Assembly: GCF_001654925.1 (NCBI RefSeq)
Contig: NZ_LXER01000006.1
Coordinates: 434,001 to 498,000 of the forward strand
DNA: 64,000 nt
Reading direction: 5' to 3'
Source of the DNA: Buttiauxella brennerae ATCC 51605
GTDB lineage: Bacteria; Pseudomonadota; Gammaproteobacteria; Enterobacterales; Enterobacteriaceae
This document shows, piece after piece, positions 53,116 through 64,000 of this stretch. The first letter of the stretch is position 1; each line of letters starts with the position of its first letter. A program made the position numbers and the translations under genes. Under the pieces are notes generated by a model, which was given only the letters and a program-made list of their open reading frames with translations, was not told where the DNA came from and did no database searches.

Positions 53116-54182
53116 GTTCTTTCGCCCTCATCCCGGCCTTCTCCCCCAGCAGAAGGGGAAAACCGAATGTTCTTTTCCTTTTCCCTCTCTCCCTCAGAGA
53201 GAGGGCTGGGGTGAGGGTTGTTTTCTCCCAGCTTCTTCTCATTTTTCACCCGTATCTTCTTCGCCCGACTCTCAAGCCCTAAATAACAGACAATCGCCAG
53301 CAGCAGCGGGGCAATAAAATAGAGCATTCGGTAAGCCAGCAGTGCGGCAATAATCGTGCCGTTGCTGACATGTTCACCTGCCAGTAACGCGATAAACACC
53401 GCTTCCAGCACACCAATCCCGGCAGGAATATGCACAATTACCCCGGCAATGCTGCTGACTAACAGCACGCCTAACACGAAGAAATAATTTACCTGCTGAC
53501 CCAACAACAGCCAGATAATTGCGCCCATCACCATCCAGTTACAGCATGAAACCACCAGCTGTACCAGGGCGAATTTAAACGAGGGCAGCACCAGGCGCTG
53601 GCCCTTAATCGTCATATGGCGGTGTTTAGCAAAAGCACAAAACCACAGATAAACCGCAATCATTGCCAGCAGCACGCCACCTAAAATTCGCAGGGTTGTT
53701 TCGTCGATGTACCAGTGATCCGGTAACTGCACTACGCCGATGGTGAAAATCACGCCAGCCAACAGAATGTAGCCAAGCCAGTTAGTGGAAATACTTAATG
53801 AAAAAATGCGCGTAATAGTGGCGCTGGGCAGGCCAAGCCGTGAATAGAGCCGGTAGCGCATACCGATGCCGCCGACCCAGGTACTTAGCGTCAGGTTGAA
53901 GGCGTAACAGATAAACGACACCAGCATCACCTGCCGTTTTGCCAGTTTGTGCCCGCAATACGACCGCGCCAGCAAATCGTAACAGCCGTAAATCAGGTAG
54001 CTCAGAATCACCAGGCCGACGGCGCTGAACAACGCCATGCGGTTGTAATTACGAATAACTTCCCAGACTTCCTGCCAGTTAACTTTCGTTGCATACACCA
54101 CCAACAGCACGATGACGGCAATGAAAAACAGCCAGGTGAGGATTTTCTTTGCTTTGCGCCATTTTGGATGCGAGTGCGACAT
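53112..54182 (-). CDS. ybhN: Inner membrane protein YbhN (lysylphosphatidylglycerol synthase-TM-like) with repeat-encoded tail
   Basis: 356 residues. Residues 1-~318 match E. coli YbhN (318 aa): eight to nine TM segments, LTLSTWVGGIGMRYRLYSRLGL, SIAGVIVHIPAGIGVLEAVF. The last ~38 residues (GENNPHPSPLSEGEREKEK.. to GGEGRDEGERT) are encoded by a dispersed palindromic repeat (53119-53225), which has replaced the normal stop. The stop lies in TTAA overlapping the ybhL stop on the other strand. ATG 54182 overlaps the ybhO stop by one base. E. coli YbhN has been implicated in maintaining cardiolipin/LPS-related envelope functions; role here inferred. Confidence 0.9.
   Translation of the reverse strand: MSHSHPKWRKAKKILTWLFFIAVIVLLVVYATKVNWQEVWEVIRNYNRMALFSAVGLVILSYLIYGCYDLLARSYCGHKLAKRQVMLVSFICYAFNLTLSTWVGGIGMRYRLYSRLGLPSATITRIFSLSISTNWLGYILLAGVIFTIGVVQLPDHWYIDETTLRILGGVLLAMIAVYLWFCAFAKHRHMTIKGQRLVLPSFKFALVQLVVSCCNWMVMGAIIWLLLGQQVNYFFVLGVLLVSSIAGVIVHIPAGIGVLEAVFIALLAGEHVSNGTIIAALLAYRMLYFIAPLLLAIVCYLGLESRAKKIRVKNEKKLGENNPHPSPLSEGEREKEKNIRFSPSAGGEGRDEGERT
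53119..53225. repeat. Dispersed palindromic repeat forming the 3' end of ybhN
   Basis: CCCTCATCCCGGCCTTCTCCC... and ...GAGAGAGGGCTGGGGTGAGGG are inverted copies around an AT-rich middle, each containing a smaller hairpin (CTTCTCC..AAGGGG; CCCTCTCT..AGAGAGGG). Same family as the copy at 10008-10083. Here it is read as protein. Confidence 0.8.
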
Positions 54183-55426
54183 CAATATTTCACCCCCGGA
54201 TTGTCCGTTTCAACCCGATCCTGCGTTTCCATATGGGGCTGAGCCGGGGGCATCACTTGCGCAAGCTTTGGTGTGTGTGCCGGCAACCAGCCGACCATCG
54301 CCGGGAAGTGGCGCAGGAAGTGGAACGCCAGCACGCTTTTACCCAGATTCCACCAGGTACGTTTTGGCAGCATGGATTCAACGACAGGGTGGCAATCTTT
54401 GGCAATCAAGCCAGTCAGGTTGCCACGCAAGGTGTCATTGAATGTGCGATCGTAAATAATCAGGTTCGCTTCGAGGTTCAGCGACAGGCTCAGCGGATCA
54501 AGATTGCTGGAGCCGACCGTTGCCCAATGGTCGTCCATGATGGCGACTTTGCCGTGCAGGGGGCGGCGATGGTATTCATAGATTTTCACCCCGGAACGCA
54601 CCAGGTAATTGTACAGCAGGCGTGCGCCGACCTTCACAATTGGCATATCAGGCTCACCCTGAACAATCAGTTTTACCGAAACGCCGCGTCGTGAAGCATT
54701 GCGCATGGCGTGAAGCAAGCGATAGCCCGGGAAGAAATAGGCGTTGGCAATAATCACTTCGCGCTTCGCTTTGCTGAGCATTTTCAAATAGTAACGTTCT
54801 ATATCATCGCGATGCTGGTTATTGTCGCGCCAGACAAACAATGCTTGCGCTTCGCCGGGCGTCAGGTTGTCTTGCGCAGGGTTTCGGCGGCGTCGCCACC
54901 AGCGGCGTTTATCATCGTGGCCAGGTAAGTTAGAAATCACATACTGGTAAATATCATCCACCACCGGCCCTTCAACTTTGACCGAGTAATCTTGCTTTGA
55001 CTCCGGGCCGTAATCGCTCATTTGTTCTGCGGAATAGTTAATGCCGCCGACAAACGCCACCGTGCCGTCGACCACCACAATTTTGCGATGCATACGGCGG
55101 AACAGATTGGTCCGCATGCCAAACACTAATGGGCGCGGATCGTAGTAGCGGAACATCACACCGGCAGTGGTGAGTTGGCTAACAAATTCATCGCTTAAAT
55201 CCGGTGAACCGTAGCCATCAAGCAGAACTTCTACGCTAACGCCGCGACGAGCCGCATTAAGTAAAACGCCGTGCAATTGTTTTCCAACCTCATCTTCAAA
55301 CCAGATGAATGTCTCGAGAATCACTTTGCTGTGTGCATTCTCAATGGCTTGAAATACCGCCGGGAAAAACTGGTCACCGTTTTCGAGTAATGAAATCCGG
55401 TTCCCGTCACGCCAGTTATTTTTCAT
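54182..55426 (-). CDS. clsB: Cardiolipin synthase B (ClsB/YbhO)
   Basis: 414-residue phospholipase-D-superfamily enzyme; E. coli ClsB condenses phosphatidylglycerols to cardiolipin. Two HKD motifs: [16 protein letters not shown] near residue 113 and [20 protein letters not shown] near residue 295. The start at 55426 ([22 protein letters not shown]) has GGAGA upstream. It overlaps the ybhP stop by 4 nt and shares one base with ybhN, forming ybhP-clsB-ybhN. Confidence 0.95.
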   Translation of the reverse strand: MKNNWRDGNRISLLENGDQFFPAVFQAIENAHSKVILETFIWFEDEVGKQLHGVLLNAARRGVSVEVLLDGYGSPDLSDEFVSQLTTAGVMFRYYDPRPLVFGMRTNLFRRMHRKIVVVDGTVAFVGGINYSAEQMSDYGPESKQDYSVKVEGPVVDDIYQYVISNLPGHDDKRRWWRRRRNPAQDNLTPGEAQALFVWRDNNQHRDDIERYYLKMLSKAKREVIIANAYFFPGYRLLHAMRNASRRGVSVKLIVQGEPDMPIVKVGARLLYNYLVRSGVKIYEYHRRPLHGKVAIMDDHWATVGSSNLDPLSLSLNLEANLIIYDRTFNDTLRGNLTGLIAKDCHPVVESMLPKRTWWNLGKSVLAFHFLRHFPAMVGWLPAHTPKLAQVMPPAQPHMETQDRVETDNPGVKY

Positions 55427-56181
55427 AGATGGATCTCCACGGCGAGTGGCGCATGGTCGGAGAGATGCCGCCATTGCCGCAACGGCAGCGCCGTCGGTGC
55501 ACTTGCGGATGCATTTTTCACATAAATTCGGTCGAGGCGAAGCAGCGGAAAGCGGGCAGGGAAGGTGCGAGCCGGGCGACCAGATGCGCGCGTAAACACT
55601 TCATCCAAACCCGTTTGTTTTAATTGGCGGTTGGCGCGTTGCTGCCAGTCATTGAAATCTCCGGCCACCACCACAGGTTCGCCTTCAGGCAATTCATTCA
55701 CCAGTTGGCAGAGCATATCGAGCTGTACTTTACGGTGCGCTTCATGCAAACCGAGATGCACACAAATGACATGTGCACGAATATTGGCACCCGGTAAGTT
55801 TATCTGGCAGTGCAGCATGCCGCGCTTTTCGTGGCCTTCTACTGAAATATCGCGGTTTTCAAAATGGCTGATGGGGAAGCGAGATAAAACGGCATTACCG
55901 TGATGCCCTTCGGGATAAACCGCGTTGCGGCCATAGGCAAAATCGCGCCACATTGTGTCAGCGAGAAATTCGTAATGGCTGGTGGTCGGCCAGCTTTCAA
56001 ACTTTAGGGAATGCGCTTCATGTGCGCCCATCACCTCCTGCAAGCAGACGATATCCGCAGAAGTTGCACGTACTGCCTCGCGCAACTCCGGCAAAATAAA
56101 GCGCCTGTTGAGGGCGGTAAAACCTTTGTGTGTATTAATAGTGAGCACTTTAAAGGAAAAGTGCGGAGTCTTGTTACCCAT
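55423..56181 (-). CDS. ybhP: Endonuclease/exonuclease/phosphatase family protein YbhP
   Basis: 252-residue EEP-fold metal-dependent hydrolase. Motifs [21 protein letters not shown] (metal Glu), [29 protein letters not shown] (catalytic Asp/Asn) and LRLDRIYV...[11 protein letters not shown] (catalytic His). Genomic coupling with clsB suggests a lipid-linked phosphodiester substrate, but none is known. ATG at 56181 has GGGAG upstream; the longer frame start is not supported. Confidence 0.92.
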   Translation of the reverse strand: MGNKTPHFSFKVLTINTHKGFTALNRRFILPELREAVRATSADIVCLQEVMGAHEAHSLKFESWPTTSHYEFLADTMWRDFAYGRNAVYPEGHHGNAVLSRFPISHFENRDISVEGHEKRGMLHCQINLPGANIRAHVICVHLGLHEAHRKVQLDMLCQLVNELPEGEPVVVAGDFNDWQQRANRQLKQTGLDEVFTRASGRPARTFPARFPLLRLDRIYVKNASASAPTALPLRQWRHLSDHAPLAVEIHL

Positions 56182-56313
56182 GCTTCTCCCGGCATTGTTA
56201 ACATCCTGATGAAAATAAAGTGTAGTCTCTGTCACAAATAGGTGTCGGGTTACGGAATTTTCCGCATACTGCGGTACTCTGAATGACAGGAAATTGCGGC
56301 CAGGAGATAAATA

Positions 56314-56724
56314 ATGAAATGGCAACAACGTGTACAAGTGACAACAGGCCTAAGCTGCTGGCAGATAATGCTGCATCTTTTGGTGGTCTGTGCTCTGCTC
56401 GTTGGATGGAAAACCGCCACTTTGATTCATGTCGGTATTGGGTTATGCCTGGTGTATGTTGCGACCGTGGTGGTGATGTTTGCCCTGCAGCCGTTTCGCA
56501 GCGGGCGGTTACGCGATATTGCTGATTTTCTGGAAGAGCTGACCACTACCTGGTACTTCGGCTCAGCCATGATTGCGCTGTGGCTGCTGTCACGCGTGGT
56601 CGAAAACAAATTTCTGCTGGCAGGCGCCGGCATCGCCATGATAGCCGGGCCAATTATCTATTCGCTGCTGGTTAAAGATAAGGCATCAGGCGATTTTGCG
56701 ACGAAACATCCAATACGCCGCTGA
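56314..56724 (+). CDS. ybhQ: Inner membrane protein YbhQ
   Basis: 136 residues, four TM segments ([68 protein letters not shown]). Opening [20 protein letters not shown] identifies the family. Function unknown. SD CAGGAGATAAATA before the ATG. Its 3' end overlaps the convergent ybhR by 39 nt. Confidence 0.93.
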   Translation: MKWQQRVQVTTGLSCWQIMLHLLVVCALLVGWKTATLIHVGIGLCLVYVATVVVMFALQPFRSGRLRDIADFLEELTTTWYFGSAMIALWLLSRVVENKFLLAGAGIAMIAGPIIYSLLVKDKASGDFATKHPIRR

Positions 56725-57792
56725 ACCCGTTGTGGCCGCTATGACTAATAGTGGCCACACACTTCCCCACACAATGTCAAAACTCGCATTCTTCAAATAA
56801 ATTTGCTTGGTGATATCGGTGAAATGTCGGATAGGGTTTACCCACGTCAGGTTTTGCAGCCACACAGGCATGTTCTCGACGGGCGACACGTAACCCGACA
56901 ACAAAATCGCAGGCATCATAAAGACAAACACTCCGATAAACGCCTGTTGTTGTGTTGAACACAGCGATGAGATCAGCAACCCAAACCCCACCAACGACAA
57001 GCCATAAATCAGCATTGTGAAGTAAAACAGCAGCAGCGAGCCGGAAAACGGAATGTGATAACCCCAAATCCCAACGCCCAGCACAATGGTTGCCTGGCCG
57101 ATGGCGACAATTTGTGCAGGCACCGCTTTGCCGACAAATATTTGCCAGGTTGCCAGTGGGGAAACCAGCAGCTGATCAAGCGTGCCTTGTTCACGTTCGC
57201 GAGCCACGGAAAGCGAGGTCACAATCATTACGCCGATCGTGGTGATCATGGCAATCAGCGACGGCACCACAAACCATTTGTAATCCAGATTCGGGTTGTA
57301 CCAGTTGCGTACGACCAGCTCACTGTTATTCGGTTTGGGTTGCCCGGACACCAGTTCCTGTTGGTAGTTTTTTACGATCTGTTGCAGGTAATTCGCCGCA
57401 ATTTGCGCACTGTTTGAATTACGCCCATCGAGAATAATCTGCAGTTTTGCCTGCTGCTGGCTGGCGATGTCGCGCGAAAACTCTGCCGGGAAGCGAATCA
57501 GTAACAGGGCTTTTTGATTATCAATAGTCGGCTGGATCTCCTGCGGGCTTTTCAGCAGCAATACATGGCTGAATGCTTTTGCGCGGGCAAAACGTTGGGT
57601 GAGTTCAACCGAGTGGCTGCCGTTGTCTTCGTTATAAATGGCAATGGTCGCATTCGTGACTTCAAGTGTGGCAGCAAACGGGAACAGCACCACCTGTAAC
57701 ACGACGGGCAAAATCAAAATCGCCCGCGTTTGCGGCTCGCGCAGCAAGGATTGCAGTTCTTTGCGAATTAAAGTCCATAACCGATATAGCAT
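56686..57792 (-). CDS. ybhR: ABC-2 type permease YbhR
   Basis: 368 residues. One N-terminal TM helix, a large periplasmic domain (~45-175), then five TM segments; typical ABC-2 exporter permease. Conserved [81 protein letters not shown]. Partner of YbhS and the double ATPase YbhF; with YbhG it forms the tetracycline/cefoperazone-linked YbhGFSR efflux system of E. coli. 9 nt after ybhS. Confidence 0.95.
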   Translation of the reverse strand: MLYRLWTLIRKELQSLLREPQTRAILILPVVLQVVLFPFAATLEVTNATIAIYNEDNGSHSVELTQRFARAKAFSHVLLLKSPQEIQPTIDNQKALLLIRFPAEFSRDIASQQQAKLQIILDGRNSNSAQIAANYLQQIVKNYQQELVSGQPKPNNSELVVRNWYNPNLDYKWFVVPSLIAMITTIGVMIVTSLSVAREREQGTLDQLLVSPLATWQIFVGKAVPAQIVAIGQATIVLGVGIWGYHIPFSGSLLLFYFTMLIYGLSLVGFGLLISSLCSTQQQAFIGVFVFMMPAILLSGYVSPVENMPVWLQNLTWVNPIRHFTDITKQIYLKNASFDIVWGSVWPLLVIAATTGSAAYWMFRRKIA

Positions 57793-57801
57793 CGTGTTCC
57801 C

Positions 57802-58941
57802 CTAATCAAGGCGGCGCTTGGTTTTGAGTGCCGTGAGGCCGATAAACATCACCGCCGAGGCAATTAAAAACAGCACGTTGATGACTAATACCGTCGTAAT
57901 ATTTCCGGCCAGAAACAGGCTTTGCAGAGTGCTGACGAAATAACGTGCCGGAATGATATAGGTCACCGCGCGGATAATCGCCGGCATACTGTCAATCTGG
58001 AAGATAAAGCCCGACAACATAATTGATGGCAGGAACGCCGCGTTTAACGCGACCTGTGCTGCATTAAACTGGTTGCGGGTAATCGTGGAAATCAGCAGCC
58101 CCATGCCAAGCGTGCTCAGTAAAAACAGGCTGGTTATCAGGAACAAAATCAGTAACGAACCGCGATACGGTACGCCAAGAATAAACACCGACACCAGCAT
58201 ACATAACAGCATCGCCAGCATACCCAACACGTAATAGGGCAGCAGTTTGCACAGCAATAATTCGGTGCGCGTCACTTGTGTGGACAGTAGTGCTTCCATG
58301 GTGCCGCGCTCCCACTCACGCGCCACCACCAGCGACGTCAGGATCGCGCCTATCACCGTCATGATGATGGTTATGGCACCGGGAATAATAAAATGCTGGC
58401 TGATAGCCGCTGGGTTAAACCAGTAGCGTAGTTGCACGTCGATAAGCGGCTCAAACTTTTCACCCCGATCTTCCGCGCGTTGTTGCTGCCAGATTTGCCA
58501 GATCCCCTCCATGTAACCCTGCACAAAGTTAGCGGTGTTGGGTTCGCTGCCATCGGTGATGACCTGCACGGGTGCGGTGGCTCCAGCGCGCGCCATGTTT
58601 TGTGCAAAATCAGTTGGGATCACCACCAGCCCACGAATTTTCCCCGCCTGCATCAGTTGGATCAGGTGCTGGCGGTTATCGCTGACGGTGGGCTCAATAT
58701 AGGGCGATGCGGTAATCGTATGGGCGAAGTCCAGTGCTTCCTCGCTTTGCTGCTCCAGCAAAACGCCAACGCGCAGGCGGCTGGAATCAAGGTTTATGCC
58801 ATAACCGAAAATAAACAGCAGCAATAGCGGGATCACCACCGCAATCAGCCAGCTGCTGGGGTCGCGCACAATCTGGCGTGTCTCTTTCACGCACAGGGCG
58901 CGCACACGCCGCCAGGAAACGGCCTGATTATGCTCGCGCAT
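57802..58941 (-). CDS. ybhS: ABC-2 type permease YbhS
   Basis: 379 residues, same topology as YbhR. Conserved [91 protein letters not shown]. Heterodimeric partner of YbhR. Its start overlaps the 3' end of ybhF by 14 nt, so translation is coupled. Confidence 0.95.
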   Translation of the reverse strand: MREHNQAVSWRRVRALCVKETRQIVRDPSSWLIAVVIPLLLLFIFGYGINLDSSRLRVGVLLEQQSEEALDFAHTITASPYIEPTVSDNRQHLIQLMQAGKIRGLVVIPTDFAQNMARAGATAPVQVITDGSEPNTANFVQGYMEGIWQIWQQQRAEDRGEKFEPLIDVQLRYWFNPAAISQHFIIPGAITIIMTVIGAILTSLVVAREWERGTMEALLSTQVTRTELLLCKLLPYYVLGMLAMLLCMLVSVFILGVPYRGSLLILFLITSLFLLSTLGMGLLISTITRNQFNAAQVALNAAFLPSIMLSGFIFQIDSMPAIIRAVTYIIPARYFVSTLQSLFLAGNITTVLVINVLFLIASAVMFIGLTALKTKRRLD

Positions 58942-60676
58942 TTTCGTGCTCCTTATCCCACTGATGGATAAGCGTAATAAATGCCTGCTCCATGGTGGGG
59001 TCAGTTTGCTCGTCGTTGGCCGCTTGCTCTTTCAGGTCATCTGGCGTGCCGCTGGCAATCAACTTGCCGCGATACACCAGCCCGATGCGGTCGCAGTATT
59101 CTGCTTCATCCATAAAGTGCGTGGTGACCATAACGGTCACGCCTTTTTCCACCATGCTATTGATGTGCAGCCAAAACTCGCGGCGCGTGATCGGGTCAAC
59201 GCCGGAGGTCGGTTCATCAAGAAACAAAATATCCGGTTCATGCATCAGGGAACAGGCCAGCGCCAGACGTTGCTTAAAGCCGAGCGGCAGTGCGTCCGTG
59301 GCGCTGTTCATAATCGGTTGCAGGCTGAAGGCTTCACTCATGCGGTTAATTTTCTCCTGCTGCGCTTTGCCGCGCAGGCCATACACGCCGGAGAAAAATC
59401 GCAGGTTTTGTTCCACGGTAAGATTGCCGTACAACGAGAATTTCTGAGCCATATAGCCAAGATGCTGGCGTGCTTTTCCGGAACTGGTTTTTAAGTCCAT
59501 ATCCAGCACCAGCGCTTTGCCTGAAGTTGGCACCAGCAGGCCACACATCATTTTAAAAGTGGTGGATTTCCCGGCGCCATTTGGCCCCAGCAGACCAAAT
59601 ATCTCCCCACGTTGAACGGTGAAATCAACGTTATCTGTGGCAGCAAAATCACCGAACTTCTTGGTTAAGGCTTCCGCTTTGATGACCGTTTCACCCTGGA
59701 TGCCATCTACGGTATGCAGGATTTTGCCCAGCGGGGATTCCTGTGTGGCCGCACCGCCGAGCAGGTCGATAAATGCATCTTCAAAGCGCGGTTCGGTTTG
59801 CGAGATAGCCTCTTCTGGCACATTGAGCGCCTGAGTCAGTTCTTCAACTGACGACTCTTTGGCGAGAATTAAACGCACCGAACGCCCCTGAATTACGCCA
59901 TCGCTGACCTGCGGTAATTTCAGCGCACGTTGCAATAACTTGCGGTTGTTCTCTTCGCCGTGACTCAATAACAGCGAGCGCCCGGCCATTTGCTGAGTCA
60001 GCTCTTTAGGCGCGCCGTGATACAACAGTTCGCCTTCATTCATCAGCAGCACGTCGCGGCATTGTTCGGCTTCGTCAAGGTAAGATGTGCTCCACAGAAT
60101 CAACATGCCGTCGCCTGCCAGTTCATGAACCATTTGCCACAGCTCGCGCCGTGAAATGGGGTCAACACCCACACCAGGCTCATCAAGCAGCAATACTTTT
60201 GGCTGCCCGACTAACGTGCAGGCAAGGCCGAGTTTCTGTTTCATCCCGCCGGAGAGCTTCCCGGCAAGGCGCGTGGTGAATGGGCCGAGTGCAGTAAACT
60301 CCAGCAGGCGCTTAAAGGTTTCTTCGCGTTCAGCACCCACCACACTGCGTAAATCAGCGTACAGGTTCAGGTTCTCCATCACCGTGAGATCTTCATACAG
60401 GCCAAATTTTTGCGGCATATATCCCAGAACGGCGTGTAAAGCGCGATCGTCGTTAATGGGATCAAGACCAATCACCTGCGCACTACCTTCTGTCGGTTTC
60501 AAAAGACCGGCCAGCATGCGCATCAGCGTGGTTTTCCCTGCGCCATCCGGGCCGACCAATCCGGTGACTGAGCCTTGATGAATTTCGCAATCAAGGCTCG
60601 CGACCGCTGGTTTTTCCTGCCCCGGAAAGCGCTTCATCAGCCCCTGCAGGCGAATGATGCCGTCCTGGCTACTCAT
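58928..60676 (-). CDS. ybhF: Double ATP-binding protein YbhF
   Basis: 582 residues with two fused ABC ATPase domains. First: [14 protein letters not shown] (Walker A), [32 protein letters not shown]. Second: [14 protein letters not shown], a changed signature [15 protein letters not shown], and [17 protein letters not shown]. Drives the YbhR-YbhS exporter. Start GTGC-flanked ATG at 60676 aligns [19 protein letters not shown] with the family; overlaps the ybhG stop by 8 nt. Confidence 0.95.
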   Translation of the reverse strand: MSSQDGIIRLQGLMKRFPGQEKPAVASLDCEIHQGSVTGLVGPDGAGKTTLMRMLAGLLKPTEGSAQVIGLDPINDDRALHAVLGYMPQKFGLYEDLTVMENLNLYADLRSVVGAEREETFKRLLEFTALGPFTTRLAGKLSGGMKQKLGLACTLVGQPKVLLLDEPGVGVDPISRRELWQMVHELAGDGMLILWSTSYLDEAEQCRDVLLMNEGELLYHGAPKELTQQMAGRSLLLSHGEENNRKLLQRALKLPQVSDGVIQGRSVRLILAKESSVEELTQALNVPEEAISQTEPRFEDAFIDLLGGAATQESPLGKILHTVDGIQGETVIKAEALTKKFGDFAATDNVDFTVQRGEIFGLLGPNGAGKSTTFKMMCGLLVPTSGKALVLDMDLKTSSGKARQHLGYMAQKFSLYGNLTVEQNLRFFSGVYGLRGKAQQEKINRMSEAFSLQPIMNSATDALPLGFKQRLALACSLMHEPDILFLDEPTSGVDPITRREFWLHINSMVEKGVTVMVTTHFMDEAEYCDRIGLVYRGKLIASGTPDDLKEQAANDEQTDPTMEQAFITLIHQWDKEHENARA

Positions 60677-61667
60677 GTGCTTTCTCGTCGTTGAATTTCA
60701 CGGTCACCGGCATTCCCTGGCGCAGGGAGTCGTCGGCGTCCGTCACGATAATTCGCAGGCGATAAACCAGATCGGTGCGCAAATCTGGTGTTTCCACCAT
60801 TTTCGGGGTGAATTCAGCCGTTGGCGAGACAAATCCAATTTTGCCGTGATAAGGCTTATCCGGGCGGCCGTCGGTATAAACCAGCAACTCTGTACCTGGT
60901 TTTGCCTGATTCAGACTTACTTCGTTCACATAAGCACGCACCCAAACCGGGCGAGTGAGGGACAGGGTTAACACGGTGCTACCGGCATTCAGCATGGTGC
61001 CGGGTTCAACTGCGCGGGTCAGTAACGTGCCGTCAGAGGGTGCAATCAGCGTGGTGTCTTGCAAATCGAGTTGCGCCTGCGAAAGTTGCGCTTTCGCCTG
61101 TTGCAGGCTGGCCTGCGCCTGGGCAATTTCCTGCGGGCGGTTCCCTGTACGGTACTGGCTGAGCTTGTCTCGCGCCGCTTTCAGCGTCGCTTTTGCCTGA
61201 TCGCTGGATGAACGGGCGTTTTCCAGTTCATTGGCAGAAATAACCCGGCGCGCCCACAAGCCTTGCTGGCGCTGATAAAAGTTCTGCGCATAATCAAATG
61301 CGGCCTGAGCCTGATTCACCTGGGCTGCGGCCTGGGCAATTTCTTCGTCGCGATAACCGGCAATCACGAGGTCAAATTTTGCCTGTGCAGCAGCAACATT
61401 TGCCTGCGCCTGAAGCAGGGCGTTTTGATACGGCCCCTGGTCCAGTTCGCCCAGCGTTTCCCCGGCTTTAATTGCATCCCCTTCGTCGACCTGTAACGCG
61501 GCAAGGCGACCACCGACGCGGAAACTCAGATTGACAGTGCGAATATCAACATTGCCATAGAGCGTCAGCCCCTGGTCTTGCTGGCTTCTGTACCATATCC
61601 AGCCGGCCAGTCCCGCAACAATAAGCGCGACAACCACCACGATAACTATCGGCTTTTTACTTTTCAT
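60669..61667 (-). CDS. ybhG: HlyD-family periplasmic adaptor YbhG
   Basis: 332 residues as in E. coli. N-terminal TM/signal anchor ([20 protein letters not shown]), barrel-sandwich motifs [30 protein letters not shown] (split here by family alignment), a long coiled-coil hairpin (residues ~80-215, many Ala/Gln heptads) that contacts an outer-membrane channel, and [15 protein letters not shown]. Start at 61667 ([10 protein letters not shown]) follows GAGGAACAACGAGCA and overlaps cecR by 11 nt. Confidence 0.95.
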   Translation of the reverse strand: MKSKKPIVIVVVVALIVAGLAGWIWYRSQQDQGLTLYGNVDIRTVNLSFRVGGRLAALQVDEGDAIKAGETLGELDQGPYQNALLQAQANVAAAQAKFDLVIAGYRDEEIAQAAAQVNQAQAAFDYAQNFYQRQQGLWARRVISANELENARSSSDQAKATLKAARDKLSQYRTGNRPQEIAQAQASLQQAKAQLSQAQLDLQDTTLIAPSDGTLLTRAVEPGTMLNAGSTVLTLSLTRPVWVRAYVNEVSLNQAKPGTELLVYTDGRPDKPYHGKIGFVSPTAEFTPKMVETPDLRTDLVYRLRIIVTDADDSLRQGMPVTVKFNDEKAHE

Positions 61668-62352
61668 TGCTCGTTGTTCCTCGTTGCGCGGATAACCCCT
61701 GCAAAATGAAATCAATATGGCTGCGTACCACATCGCTGATTTGCTTCACGTTGTCTTTATCAAACGTTGACCACCCTGCACGAAGCAAAATGGTTTCACG
61801 CCCGAGACGAAAAGCCAGCACCTGCCCAAGCAGCGCATGGGTATGGAGAATAGTGGCGGTATCGTTCGGGCAATTTCCGGTATAACGCCCGACCAGGCTT
61901 GTGAGATGCGAGTGCATTGGTGCAATCACCTGGTCGTGAATTAACTGATACGCAGGCGTTGGCGAGAGCTGTTCTCGAGAGATAAACTTGCTCAGATTCA
62001 GCGTTTCATCGGCGGTCAGCAACATAATCATGTGCTCGCATGCGGTGTGGATAAGCTCGCGGATCTGCTGTTTATCAGGCTGCGTCTGGTTGAGAATCGC
62101 CTCGGCGCGTTCAACATGCGGCTTGAAATTGTGGGTGATGAAGTCAGCAATCCATTGCGCTGACGCCATATACAGCTCTTCTTTCGAACCGAAGTAGTAG
62201 GTAATGGCGGCAATGTTTTGCCCGGCAAGTGCGGCGATATCGCGGGTGGTGGCATGTAACCCATACTCACCAAATTGCGCGATGGCAGCAGTAATTAGCG
62301 TGTTTTTTGCCTGCTCGCCACGGGAGGTGGCCGGTGCCGGTGTTGCGTTCAT
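61657..62352 (-). CDS. cecR: TetR-family repressor CecR (YbiH)
   Basis: 231-residue TetR regulator. HTH near residues 30-65: [26 protein letters not shown]. The C-terminal TetR_C domain is DUF1956-like. In E. coli CecR represses ybhGFSR and rhlE and affects cefoperazone and chloramphenicol sensitivity. First gene of the operon and divergent from rhlE; a perfect palindrome lies 17 bp upstream. Confidence 0.94.
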   Translation of the reverse strand: MNATPAPATSRGEQAKNTLITAAIAQFGEYGLHATTRDIAALAGQNIAAITYYFGSKEELYMASAQWIADFITHNFKPHVERAEAILNQTQPDKQQIRELIHTACEHMIMLLTADETLNLSKFISREQLSPTPAYQLIHDQVIAPMHSHLTSLVGRYTGNCPNDTATILHTHALLGQVLAFRLGRETILLRAGWSTFDKDNVKQISDVVRSHIDFILQGLSAQRGTTSNEK

Positions 62353-62369
62353 ACCGACCTCTTAAAAAG

Positions 62370-62389
62370 TTAATCAATCGATTGATTAA
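62370..62389. promoter_or_regulatory. CecR operator, perfect 20-bp palindrome
   Basis: TTAATCAATCGATTGATTAA is self-complementary over all 20 bases and starts 17 bp upstream of the cecR ATG, in the divergent cecR-rhlE spacer. It is the obvious site for the TetR-type dimer. Confidence 0.88.
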
Positions 62390-62603
62390 GAGTAGGCTCC
62401 CGATATCGTAGTGTCCAGTCCCAAACATTTATCTTGTGAACGGGCCGAAAAATAGAATTTGTGCGCAAAGTCACAAAACCTGTTACACTGCGCGGCTTAC
62501 GGCACCGTGGTTTGTGCCCCTCTCTCGCGCCAGAATGACTGGCGTCATATGAACCCCTGGAAACTACACCGCACCTCGCGGTCAGGGCGATTCTGGAGTA
62601 CCT

Positions 62604-63974
62604 ATGTCTTTTGATTCTCTCGGCCTGAACGCCGATATTCTGCGTGCAGTGGAAGAGCAGGGCTATCGTGAGCCTACCCCTATTCAACGCCAGGCGATCC
62701 CGGTCGTCTTAGCAGGTCGTGACCTGATGGCCAGTGCCCAAACCGGCACCGGTAAAACAGCTGGCTTTACCTTGCCGCTGTTGCAGCGCCTGGTCGACAA
62801 TCAGCCGCATGCCAAAGGTCGCCGCCCGGTTCGTGCGCTGATCCTGACGCCAACCCGTGAGCTTGCAGCTCAGATTGGCGAAAACGTAAGCGACTACAGC
62901 AAATATTTAGATATCCGCTCGCTGGTGGTTTTCGGCGGCGTGAGCATTAACCCGCAGATGATGAAACTGCGTAGCGGTGTTGATGTGCTGGTGGCAACAC
63001 CTGGCCGTCTGCTAGATCTGGAACACCAGAACGCCGTGAAACTCGACCAGGTCGAAATTCTGGTGCTGGACGAAGCTGACCGTATGCTGGATATGGGCTT
63101 CATCCACGATATCCGCCGTGTACTGGCAAAACTGCCTGCACGCCGCCAGAACTTGCTGTTCTCCGCGACCTTCTCTGATGAGATTAAAGGGCTGGCTGAA
63201 AAGCTGCTGCATAATCCAGAAGAAGTGTCTGTTGCGCGTCGTAACACAGCTTCCGAGCAAGTGACTCAACACGTTCATTTCGTTGATAAGAAACGTAAAA
63301 GAGAACTGCTGTCACAGCTGATTGGTGAAGGTAACTGGCAGCAAGTGCTGGTGTTTACCCGTACCAAACACGGTGCAAACCACCTGGCAGAACAGCTGGG
63401 CAAAGATGGCATTACCGCTGCGGCTATCCACGGTAACAAGAGCCAGGGCGCACGTACTCGTGCATTGGCTGACTTCAAAAACGGCGGCATTCGTGTGCTG
63501 GTGGCAACTGACATCGCCGCGCGTGGTCTTGATATCGAAGAGTTACCGCACGTCGTGAACTACGAGCTGCCTAACGTACCAGAAGATTACGTGCACCGTA
63601 TTGGCCGTACTGGCCGTGCGGCAGCAACCGGTGAAGCGCTGTCTCTGGTGTGTGTTGATGAACACAAACTGCTGCGCGACATCGAACGTGTCCTTAAGCG
63701 TGAAGTTCCGCGTATGGCACTGCCAGGTTATGAAGTGGATCCGTCCATTCCAGCTGAGCCAATCGTCAACGGTCGCCAGCAGCAACGTGGCGGCGGTCGT
63801 GGAAACGGCGGTGGTCAGGGCCAGGGTCAACGTCGTGGTGGCAATAGCGGCGGCGCATCATCCGATCGCAGCAGCGCACCGCGTCGCCCATCTCGCCCAC
63901 AGGCAGATGGCGCGAAACCTGCTGGTGCTAACGCTCGTCGTCGTCCGGCACGCAAGCCAGCTTCGTCTAATTAA
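62604..63974 (+). CDS. rhlE: DEAD-box ATP-dependent RNA helicase RhlE
   Basis: 456-residue helicase linked to ribosome assembly and RNA turnover. Q motif [17 protein letters not shown], motif I AQTGTGKT, Ia [55 protein letters not shown]. The C-terminal ~75 residues are low-complexity and Arg/Gly-rich ([19 protein letters not shown]), a basic RNA-binding tail. TAA at 63972-63974, close to the window end. Divergent from cecR, likely under CecR control. Confidence 0.97.
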   Translation: MSFDSLGLNADILRAVEEQGYREPTPIQRQAIPVVLAGRDLMASAQTGTGKTAGFTLPLLQRLVDNQPHAKGRRPVRALILTPTRELAAQIGENVSDYSKYLDIRSLVVFGGVSINPQMMKLRSGVDVLVATPGRLLDLEHQNAVKLDQVEILVLDEADRMLDMGFIHDIRRVLAKLPARRQNLLFSATFSDEIKGLAEKLLHNPEEVSVARRNTASEQVTQHVHFVDKKRKRELLSQLIGEGNWQQVLVFTRTKHGANHLAEQLGKDGITAAAIHGNKSQGARTRALADFKNGGIRVLVATDIAARGLDIEELPHVVNYELPNVPEDYVHRIGRTGRAAATGEALSLVCVDEHKLLRDIERVLKREVPRMALPGYEVDPSIPAEPIVNGRQQQRGGGRGNGGGQGQGQRRGGNSGGASSDRSSAPRRPSRPQADGAKPAGANARRRPARKPASSN

Positions 63975-64000
63975 TTAGGCTTTGCCTACTCAAACAGAGG

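Noticed and set aside
1..64000. CRISPR arrays, insertion sequences, prophage, integrons, tRNA or rRNA genes
   Set aside because: No spaced direct repeats, transposase frames, integrase or attachment-type tRNA ends were seen on either strand.

Overview
The window is chromosomal DNA of a member of the Enterobacteriaceae in the strict sense. The proteins are close to, but clearly distinct from, those of Escherichia coli K-12, with gene order typical of the Enterobacter/Kluyvera/Buttiauxella side of the family. The genus cannot be fixed from sequence alone. I see no rRNA, tRNA, insertion sequence, prophage or CRISPR array. Almost all genes are core housekeeping genes, with small accessory pockets between them.

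Layout. 1-710: a decayed catalase gene running off the left edge. 959-2891: yfaZ and the CinA-like yfaY, separated by an ERIC-like repeat. 2895-8560: anaerobic glycerol-3-phosphate genes glpABC divergent from glpT (no glpQ follows). 8597-12373: class Ia ribonucleotide reductase nrdAB with its ferredoxin yfaE. 12731-16248: ubiG and divergent gyrA. 16358-16744: an ASCH-domain gene. 16902-23158: Rcs phosphorelay (rcsC convergent with rcsDB). 23588-25103: sRNA MicF divergent from its neighbour porin gene ompC. 25243-29816: apbE, ada-alkB, yojI. 29908-31335: an MgtE-type magnesium transporter. 31458-33981: modABC molybdate importer. 34031-38656: ybhA, pgl, ybhC, ybhB and a DJ-1/Hsp31-like gene. 38727-43712: biotin cluster bioA / bioBFCD around a BirA operator. 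43886-45439: an accessory pocket with a HicA-like/HTH pair and an orphan UrtE-like ATPase. 46256-49250: uvrB and ybhK. 49577-52316: moaABCDE behind a molybdenum-cofactor riboswitch. 52405-61667: ybhL, ybhN-ybhO-ybhP, ybhQ, and the ybhGFSR exporter run by cecR. 62604-63974: rhlE.

How it fits together. In E. coli K-12 the left half (glp to yojI) maps near 50 min and the right half (mod to rhlE) near 17 min, each in this gene order. The junction between yojI and modA is what a terminus-spanning inversion relative to K-12 would produce, and the mgtE gene sits exactly at it. The mod and moa operons each carry a ModE-type palindrome with the same 26-bp layout, tying molybdate uptake to cofactor synthesis. 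RcsB/RcsD, MicF and OmpC form an envelope-stress block. ada/alkB and uvrB carry Ada and LexA type boxes.

The most promising unexplained material is the pocket between bioD and uvrB: (i) an 87-codon HicA-like gene followed by a 172-codon HTH gene, with a strong inverted repeat just upstream, resembling a toxin-antitoxin or self-regulated pair; (ii) an orphan urea/branched-chain amino acid type ABC ATPase whose signature motif is altered; and (iii) a 58-codon ORF that ends inside the start of that ATPase. Gene identities are from recognition of family sequences by eye; no database search was run.
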